Source of the DNA: Triatoma infestans
Taxonomy: Eukaryota; Arthropoda; Insecta; Hemiptera; Reduviidae
NCBI GenBank assembly: GCA_011037195.1
Contig: JAAEAF010002585.1
Location: 120,951 to 184,950, forward strand
DNA length: 64,000 bases
Reading direction: 5' to 3'
The notes under the pieces were generated by a model. The model did no database searches, was not told the DNA's origin, and saw only the letters and a list, made by a program, of their open reading frames with translations. Position 1 is the stretch's first letter, and each line of letters opens with the position of its first letter. Positions 57,827 through 64,000 of the stretch are shown here, piece after piece. The position numbers and the translations under genes are program-made.

Positions 57827-58810
57827 TTTTTTTTTTTTGAAGGGGGGGCCAATGCACCGCGACCGTTTCGATCTATTTGCTATGCCCCCGGAGTGCCGCA
57901 GGCTGTTGCGCACAGCACCCGAACAGATGTTCTTCTCTGAACATCCGTTCCACAAAACCATCATCAGGTCGAGATCCCTGAGAAATCCCAATACCCAGGC
58001 GGGCTCTAAAGAGGGTATATCCCCCTTCTCCACCTGGTAGCTACCCAGGTTCTTGAATCTTCTCTGAGTGGCAGCCTCGCAGTCTGTTAGGAGATGTAGT
58101 GGAGTTTCCTCCAGCTCCCCACAGAATCTGCTTGAGCTGTCACTTTCCAAACCCAGCATCACCAGGTGTTCTCAAAGTCGGCAATGCCCCGTGAGGAAAC
58201 CCGTAAGAACGCGGAGCTTGTTCTTGCTCAATCCGATGCAGGCCTCCGATCTCCGTTGGTTATAATTTCCCAACCAGATCTTAGCCTGCCGCGAACCGGG
58301 GAGGGAGTACCAGAGTTGAGAATTCCTCGTCTCCTCCTTCTTCCTAAGTTCCTCCAACAGAAACTGGTCGCTGACCCCACAAAAAGGATCCGGCCCTAGG
58401 AGCGGGGTCCTAGCGCCTAACTTGGCCAGGGCGTCGGGCATCTCATTCCCTTCAATGCCAACATGCCCCAGCACCCACAATAGGATAACTGTTCCTCCTG
58501 CCTGGGTTATTAAGTTTACCTAGGCATTCCCAGACCATTTTAGAGCTGATGATAACCGATGCACTCAATGCTCTAATGGCTGCTTGACTATCGGAAAGGA
58601 TTACAATCTCCTAGTTCCCATATTTCCTATCGAGGTTTAATTGTACGCATCTTCCAATAGCGTTCATCTCCGCCTGGAAGATGCTGGGAAAATTACCCAT
58701 AGGTTCCGAATGCTTGATCCTTGGACCCCTTACGAGGGTCTTAGACCCATCCGTATACCAGTTAATGGCATACTCCTTAATGCCCAACAGAGCGGATCCC
58801 TCGCTCCACC
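57827..58810 (-). pseudogene. 5'-truncated LINE: RNase H and zinc knuckle (copy 2)
   Basis: Sister of 25705-26522. The minus strand reads GPRIKHSEPMGNFPSIFQAE, IVILSDSQAAIKALSA, WVLGHVGIEGNEMPDALAKL (His kept, Asp shifted to the P-D pair), NYNQRRSEACIGLSKNKLRV then LTGFLTGHC and CRFCGELEETPLHLLTDC. GC-rich 3' UTR and A tail at 57827-57840. Perfect 11-bp duplication AAGCAAATCTT at 57816-57826 and 58811-58821 fixes both borders. Frameshifts near 58160 and 58490. Confidence 0.9.
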
Positions 58811-58821
58811 AAGCAAATCTT
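58811..58821. repeat. Target-site duplication, right
   Basis: AAGCAAATCTT, directly after the truncated 5' end of the LINE. Confidence 0.9.
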
Positions 58822-59149
58822 AACTAACTCGTATAATTTGTTTTTCTTCACATAAATTTTATGGAAGAGCTGAGTTTTTTATTTCATATTCTTAGTCTAA
58901 TCATCCTATGCCATATGATCTCAAATCATAGAAAAATTAGAATATTAGAGAAAAATTCATTGATCGATAAAGAACGTTTTGACCAAAGCTATGATTGCTT
59001 TCCAAGCTAGTATAATGGTAGCGGAATAATGGCAACTAAAAGATGAAAATGAACATAGGTCTTACATAGAACTTAGTGAGGAGAGAAGGGTAAATAGAGG
59101 GCAGAGTGACTGAGCAAAGGGTAATGAGTTTGTAGGGTGATGAATGTTT

Positions 59150-59350
59150 GTAGGGTAGTGTTGGCTGTTGCGAATCACTTGATGTGGCTAGTTAGAACTC
59201 TTGCTTGTTCTAACGGTAGATTAGCTGGTGTGCCTAGCCTGTTCAGGGTGTGTGGCTCTTTCAAGGTTGATCTTCAAGGAGTACTTGTTAACTTTATCAA
59301 AGTTGTTTCGGCAACTGTTCAGATTTTTTACCTTTTTATCAAAGTTCTTA
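59150..59350 (+). repeat. Dispersed repeat with hairpin (copy 2)
   Basis: GATGTGGCTAGTTAGAACTC and TTGCTTGTTCTAAC match 14450-14490; GTTTCGGCAACTG follows at a similar distance. Confidence 0.35.
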
Positions 59351-59581
59351 ATTAGCCTTTAGTGGGAACTAGAGACAGTTTACTGGATACTTGGCCGTCT
59401 AAATTGAAGCTCATTCGCCAATACATTGCAGTAGGTGTAATGCGTTGTTGAAGTGCACTTGGTGGTTGAAATGATGGTGTTTGTTACGGCTGGTATTGAA
59501 ACTAATGACCCAGGATTATTTGTATGACGAATTTGCTGGCAAATTTCCATTGCAATTGGAATAAATTTTGAATTCGTAATT

Positions 59582-59640
59582 TTTTTTTTTAATTTAAGGC
59601 GCTTCAAAATCTGTGGTCATTAGCGCCCAGAGCCTTCTCA
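59582..59640 (-). mobile_element. tRNA-derived SINE, copy 5 (3' fragment)
   Basis: Poly-T, AATTTAAGGCGCTTCAAAAT, then GCGCCCAGAGCCTTCTCA: the last 55 bp of the SINE in reverse. Confidence 0.75.
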
Positions 59641-59950
59641 AGAGGAAGAAATAGAGCGCGAAGTCAAAATCGAAGCAACTTCAAACTTGGTTTTGCCATT
59701 CGACACGAAAGCTTCGGTCAAATACCGTCTACCAAGAATGCTATTCTACTGAAAGTTTTTTTTTGATTTATTTATTTGCGATTTACTTGAAAACGATTGC
59801 AATGATTTTCTTTTAACTTTATTTAATAAGTACCATATTAAATAAAGCCTAATAAAAGTGCGCATATTAATAATTAAAGCATATTAAAAACTTTAAGAGA
59901 TATTTAGGCGTATCTGAATTTGGAACTCTTTTTTCCGAGAAAATTAAGCT
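59640..59950 (+). repeat. Possible diverged CCGGAAGT-family segment
   Basis: AACTTCAAACTTGG, ACTGAAAGTTTTT and AATGATTTTCTTTTAACTT follow the family order. Weak. Confidence 0.3.
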
Positions 59951-59954
59951 AGAG

Positions 59955-60420
59955 CTATTCAGGGGACAAAGCTTTGGAGGTTTGGATTCCCACCAAAGTA
60001 CCATTTCAATATATGTACGTTCTTAATAGAGGGGACCATTGCAGAATTTTTGGCAGACCAACTAAACCCGGGGGGTCGGGTGGCCTTAAGGATTATGATA
60101 GGTCTGTTGACCAGGTACTATCGGCTCAGGAAGCATATGAGCCTGCTAGTCCTTCCCATCAGTGGTCATTGCAAGATTTTATCTTGACTGGGATAGTGAC
60201 ATCGCTCTAAGTTCTCTGCGTTTGCAAGTGTCTGGCTAGAGCGAGATTCCTCATGATGGATCATCCGTGGTAATCGCGGCTTTTAGGCTTGCTTGAGAGC
60301 ACTAGACTTGCGTATGAAATTCTTAACCAGCATTAAACTTATTTTAACCGGAAAACTTCACAATAGATTGTAGACCGTTTAGACCATTTCCTCTTCCAAT
60401 ATTCTATTCTATTCTAGCGT
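59955..60420. other. GC-richer island of unknown nature
   Basis: Less AT-rich than both flanks, with a 78-codon open frame (59974-60210) that resembles no protein I know. It may be a decayed transposon UTR. Function not assigned. Confidence 0.4.
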
Positions 60421-60424
60421 TAGA

Positions 60425-61180
60425 TCCGATCCCTGCCCATAGATGAATAATAATTATAGTAATAGTTTATAATAAATTATAATAAAAGTTTACAGAAAAT
60501 TGTTGGTGCCATTTTCCGAAAAACTACGAGAAAAAAAAATAATAAAAAAAATCAGTAAAAAAAAGGTCGTACTGCCAGTTTAACCGATTTGCTAAAAAAA
60601 CTTGGCATTTGTACAACATGTTTAATTCTGCTTAGTATTTATAAGTGATAGTATGATACAATAAATCTGAACGCCTATTTCACCCAGAAAAATATTGTTT
60701 TATATTTACTTGCTTTTTATTTATCTATTTGTATTGTTAATACAAGAATGTTAATAGTTAAATCAATTTTTTTTTTCATATCCATCTTATTTTTTTCTCA
60801 TTGAATTCGTTAAAACTTTTTTCAAACATAAGTACATGGATCGTCCCCGGTGTTTTATTAACATATATATACACGTATATATATATATATAATATAATCT
60901 ATATATATATGCTAGGTTATTACAAAAGTTTCTATGCATAAAACAATACAGACCTTTGAAGTCAGATAATAACTTACTATATGTTAGTTTTGTTTATATA
61001 GTTTATATCTTTATTTATCTTAATTAACTTATTAATATTATATATTTATTAGTAATTATTAATATTAATTTATTATTCACTTGTACACCCAAATATTGAT
61101 ACCTCTTAATTATTATTATTTACTGCAACGAAATTGTCCGAGGAAAAATTTTTGATTTGGGGTTTTGTGAGACATTGTTG
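60425..61180. other. AT-rich spacer with AT microsatellite
   Basis: (AT)n-like tract at about 60860-60912. Otherwise low complexity. Confidence 0.5.
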
Positions 61181-61189
61181 GAAAAAAAA

Positions 61190-61325
61190 GAAGACTAAGC
61201 TAAGAAGGCGGTATCTGAAGAAATTTGTACAATGAAAGAAGAGAGGACGGTGCATCGGAATTCGGCAGCGTTTGGTTTAAACGTTTCAAAAGTGGGAACA
61301 CTAGCCTTCACAGGTTGAGCCTTTC
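61190..61325 (+). pseudogene. Mariner transposase N-terminal remnant
   Basis: FGSVWFKRFKSGNTSLHRL matches the RTAQRWFxRFxSGDTSLEDxPR segment of the mariner DNA-binding domain. Flanking frames are broken. Confidence 0.45.
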
Positions 61326-61329
61326 GTTT

Positions 61330-61915
61330 CGTTTGTTTCTTTGTTATTACTAATTCAGTATATAGTTCAATTGTTTTGCAATAAAATAGACAATTGTATA
61401 AAAATGTAGCAATAATAAATAGAGAATTTGAACTAGAACAGAAGAACAGACAAACACAGACAGTATCGTTCTATTTCACTCTACAAAATATGACCCTGAA
61501 AAATTTGTACAGTTTGGTCTCTGTAGATGAATATTTGTTTAATATAAATTAAAAGTAATTTATGCGATTACTCATGGGGTTATCTGACAAAATAGCGACT
61601 TCAACACGATGAGTCCCAATCTCAAAATATTGGATGTCGGGAATTTAAAACCAAGAAGATCCAAGACCACTTTCATCAATTGTGAGAGTGCCAAGCCAAA
61701 CAGCATGATAATATGTGTGCAAAAATTTGTTCCAAAATTTAAAAGATAACCAGTTTTGGATAGTACAAAACCATGTAGCCCAACCAGAGATAAGCCAAAA
61801 TTGGTTCCAGAAAAAAAGTCATTCTTAGCATTTAGTGGAATTTTGAAGGTGTTTTTCATTTTGATCTTGTTCCAGACAGAGTTGTTGACTTTGAACTTCG
61901 ACTCTGGGCAGCTGG
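61330..61915. other. Spacer, nothing recognised
   Basis: No supported coding or repeat feature. Confidence 0.4.
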
Positions 61916-61924
61916 ATAGAGTTA

Positions 61925-62128
61925 CTTTTTATTTAATTTTAAGCGGGTCTATGGTAATTGGCGCCGGAGCCTTCTTAGTGCACTTCCTGCTTCCGGACAG
62001 TGTTCTCTCGTTACAGACAACACCGTCCATCACCGGACAGTGAGCTGTAGAAGCTCCTAGGCACAACTAGACTCGAACCCGGATCCTCCGCGTAGGAGTC
62101 CAGTACTTCTCACAGCTATTCCCTTCCC
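61925..62128 (-). mobile_element. tRNA-derived SINE, copy 6
   Basis: Reverse copy with full head: GGGAAGGGAATAGCTGTGAG, anticodon-loop position CTCCTAC, B box GGTTCGAGTCT (62069-62079), body GGACGGTGTTGTCTGTAACG. AGAGTT at 61918-61923 and 62129-62134 may be its target duplication. Confidence 0.85.
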
Positions 62129-62257
62129 AGAGTTTATGAAATCTTAAAAGCAAGACTATCCTTCCCTTATTAATTAACCGAAATAAAGCTATTTTGCAAA
62201 GTGATAATGCAACATCCATCAGTCTTATCAGAGACATTTTCCGTGATAGCATGCTTC

Positions 62258-63119
62258 AGAAGTATCTGTTGGTCGGCTGATCGGCCAGAGGGCATCATAA
62301 GAAAACATCAAAAATTTTTTTATTAGTAACCCGACGTTTCGGCAAACATTGTTTGTCTTCTTCAGGGGCTATCTATAAAGGAAAAAATATACATAAAAAT
62401 CTAGCTTGCATTAATAGAACAAAAACAAAAAATATGGCAATAGAACAATACAAAAAATTGTAATGGAAAACTAACTGGACCAAATTCAAAAGGTAAATAC
62501 AGATAGTGTAGAAAAATTATGGAAATGTTACAGACCTTAGAATGGAAAATTTGTATGCCTTATCACTACATGTTCAATTATTACTGTGGTTATGAGTGTA
62601 CTACCAGTGAAAGGTTGAGAAGGAACACCGGGGAAAGTGGTGGTGGGGGAAGTACCGTTAGGAATTGTTGGAGTGAAGGGACTAAGAAGTAGGACAAATA
62701 TAATAAACATGTATATTTATATATATACATATATGTAATTTTTTAATTAAATTTTTAATAAATAAGGATTTTAAGCTAATTGCAATATGGATCGGATTAA
62801 TGGGAATAGTTTGATGAATAGATAGAGGGAAAAGGGAATTAGCAGGGGAAAATATGTAGGGTGATGGCGCTAAGGGCTGGGTGGATGCAATTATGTCTAC
62901 TTAATGGAGTGGAGGATGTTGTAGAGTGATGAGATGACTTCTTTGTCTTTTTTGTGGTTTATGGGATTGGGTTATAGGTGGATATGAAACGTCGGGTTAC
63001 TAATAAAAAACACTTAAAATTTTTTTTGGTGTTTTCTTATGATACCCTCTGGCCGATCAGCCAAGCAACAGATACTTCTGATCATTTCTAACGGCCAACA
63101 ATTGCTACAATTTGATATA
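62258..63119. mobile_element. PLE-like foldback unit, type B, nested
   Basis: Arms 62256-62341 and 62989-63080 are inverted copies of about 85 bp (AGAAGTATCTGTTG, GGCTGATCGGCCAGAGGG, ATTAGTAACCCGACGTTTC). Bounded by the 13-bp direct duplication GATAGCATGCTTC at 62245-62257 and 63120-63132. The interior is non-coding. Confidence 0.8.
62326..62370 (-). ncRNA. Hammerhead ribozyme motif, type B
   Basis: Minus strand: stem I AGCCC/GGGTT, core CTGAAGA (62359-62365), stem II ACAAAC-AAT-GTTTGC, GAAAC and GTC before GGG. Matches the motif at 34630-34672. Confidence 0.65.
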
Positions 63120-63142
63120 GATAGCATGCTTCATTTTGTGAT

Positions 63143-63183
63143 CATCGAACGGTTTCGGGCGGCGTTCGCCCATCTTCAGGATG
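63143..63183 (-). ncRNA. Hammerhead ribozyme motif, type A
   Basis: Minus strand: stem I CATC/GATG, core CTGAAGA, stem II GGGCG-AACGC-CGCCC (perfect 5 bp), GAAAC, then CGTTC in place of CGGTC. Only the G before the cleavage dinucleotide is changed. Confidence 0.65.
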
Positions 63184-63349
63184 CGTACTCAGGAGTGTGT
63201 AAATTGAATTTGCCCTGTGCAAGTCTGTGTTATCACACTGTCTCTCCCGAAACCGGTCGATGACCACAAAATGAAGTAGGCTTTCACGGAAAATGTCTCC
63301 AATGTTTTCCAGCTCTGCGGAACCAACCACCACAACATCCATCGTTCTC

Positions 63350-64000
63350 GTTTGGCTCAGGTAAAATTACCAGTACCAACTCTGCACAAAAAGGCGTAAA
63401 CGTTTTGCCCCTTTCTACCTATAACCTCGATGTTGCTCAATTTTATTACAGGCTTTACCTGGTCCATGGCTCATTTTTACAGAGGCTGGCACTTCCAAAA
63501 TTATGAAGCTATGCGATTAGGATGCGAGAAGTTTCTTGTCTTAAAATCAAAGATGTAATAATACGACAAAATTGAAATGCTTACAGAAATATAAGCATTT
63601 CAATTTTATATATTTAATGAATTTTTTCATTTTAATATATTTTATATTTTGAAGGATAAAATTCAAGTAAACGTTTTTATAAAATTTTAAGGAAAACTGT
63701 TTTCAAGTATAACAATTTCTAAAACCCTCTTCTTTGGTTTGTGTAACCTCAAAACATGTTTTTTTTTTTTATGGAAACTCAAATTAAAAAAATGACTTGA
63801 GTGTAAAACTTACCTTACTTTTATAACTGTTCGTAAAAGTAGCGGAAAAGATAAAAAAAAACTGTTTTAACAATTATTTTTCTTTCCCCTCAAATGTTAA
63901 CAATTGTAACTCTATATAAAACATCAGCATGCAAAAAATTCTACATGACATTTGAATAAAAAACAAGGAACAAGCAAAACTGTTTTCTCCAAACCTATAA
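63350..64000. other. Spacer, nothing confirmed
   Basis: AT-rich. A pyrimidine tract with ATTACAG at about 63449 precedes a 34-codon open stretch, but no similarity or donor supports an exon. Confidence 0.4.

Larger units (their letters stand above)
62221..63332. mobile_element. PLE-derived unit, type A, hosting a type B insertion
   Basis: Short arm 62221-62257 and long arm up to 63332 (ending GCGGAACCAACCAC) are inverted copies. Bounded by an 11-bp duplication CAACATCCATC at 62210-62220 and 63333-63343. The reverse hammerhead at 63143-63183 and a half hammerhead (GAAACCGGTCGATGACC, 63249-63265) face each other around a 65-bp core shared with 28310-28355. Confidence 0.8.

Noticed and set aside
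59974..60210. 78-codon open frame in a GC-richer island
   Set aside because: No recognisable motif; length is compatible with chance.
60860..60912. AT-rich tract as a possible origin or regulatory site
   Set aside because: Simple (AT)n microsatellite; nothing else supports function.
63450..63551. Possible exon after ATTACAG
   Set aside because: Only 34 codons, ends in a stop and shows no similarity or continuing gene.

Overview
This is a nuclear window from an AT-rich, intron-bearing animal genome, most likely an insect. The evidence is spliced and single-exon metazoan housekeeping genes beside a dense set of insect-type transposons: mariner/Tc1, piggyBac, jockey/I-type LINEs, Penelope-like elements (PLEs), LTR elements and tRNA-derived SINEs. 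A hemipteran is plausible, but the order cannot be fixed from sequence alone.

Host genes occupy only the first 4.4 kb. The last three exons of a V-ATPase subunit a gene (+ strand, 1-102, 2139-2313, 2384-2474) can be joined by reading splice sites. Its 2-kb penultimate intron holds a complete intronless gene on the opposite strand for the mitochondrial tRNA 2-thiouridylase TRMU (357-1511). An intronless GPKOW-type spliceosomal G-patch/KOW gene (2903-4375, - strand) lies tail-to-tail with the V-ATPase gene.

From about 6.7 kb to 63.4 kb I recognise almost only mobile DNA, nearly all broken, with AT-rich spacers. LINE remnants (at least eleven) carry RT, RNase H or endonuclease motifs. Insertion history can be read in several places: a jockey LINE inside a long-TIR DNA element (35610-38503), a LINE inside a CCGGAAGT-type repeat (38990-40860), a solo LTR inside a 3-copy repeat (30285-31010), and a second LTR copy split by a LINE (25334-26537). 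At 50.0-54.4 kb, a PLE and a long-TIR DUF4817-like transposon both sit inside a third PLE-like unit. At 62.2-63.3 kb one hammerhead-bearing unit sits inside another, with perfect 13-bp and 11-bp target duplications.

The most notable content is (1) three sequence-distinct hammerhead ribozyme motifs (types A, B and C here) in PLE-related inverted-repeat units, (2) a tRNA-headed SINE family with six copies, two with clear target duplications, and (3) a repeat family with a palindromic end, subterminal inverted repeats and an internal 290-300 bp tandem unit starting CCGGAAGT, which resembles a Helentron/HINE-like element. No functional tRNA, rRNA or CRISPR array was found.
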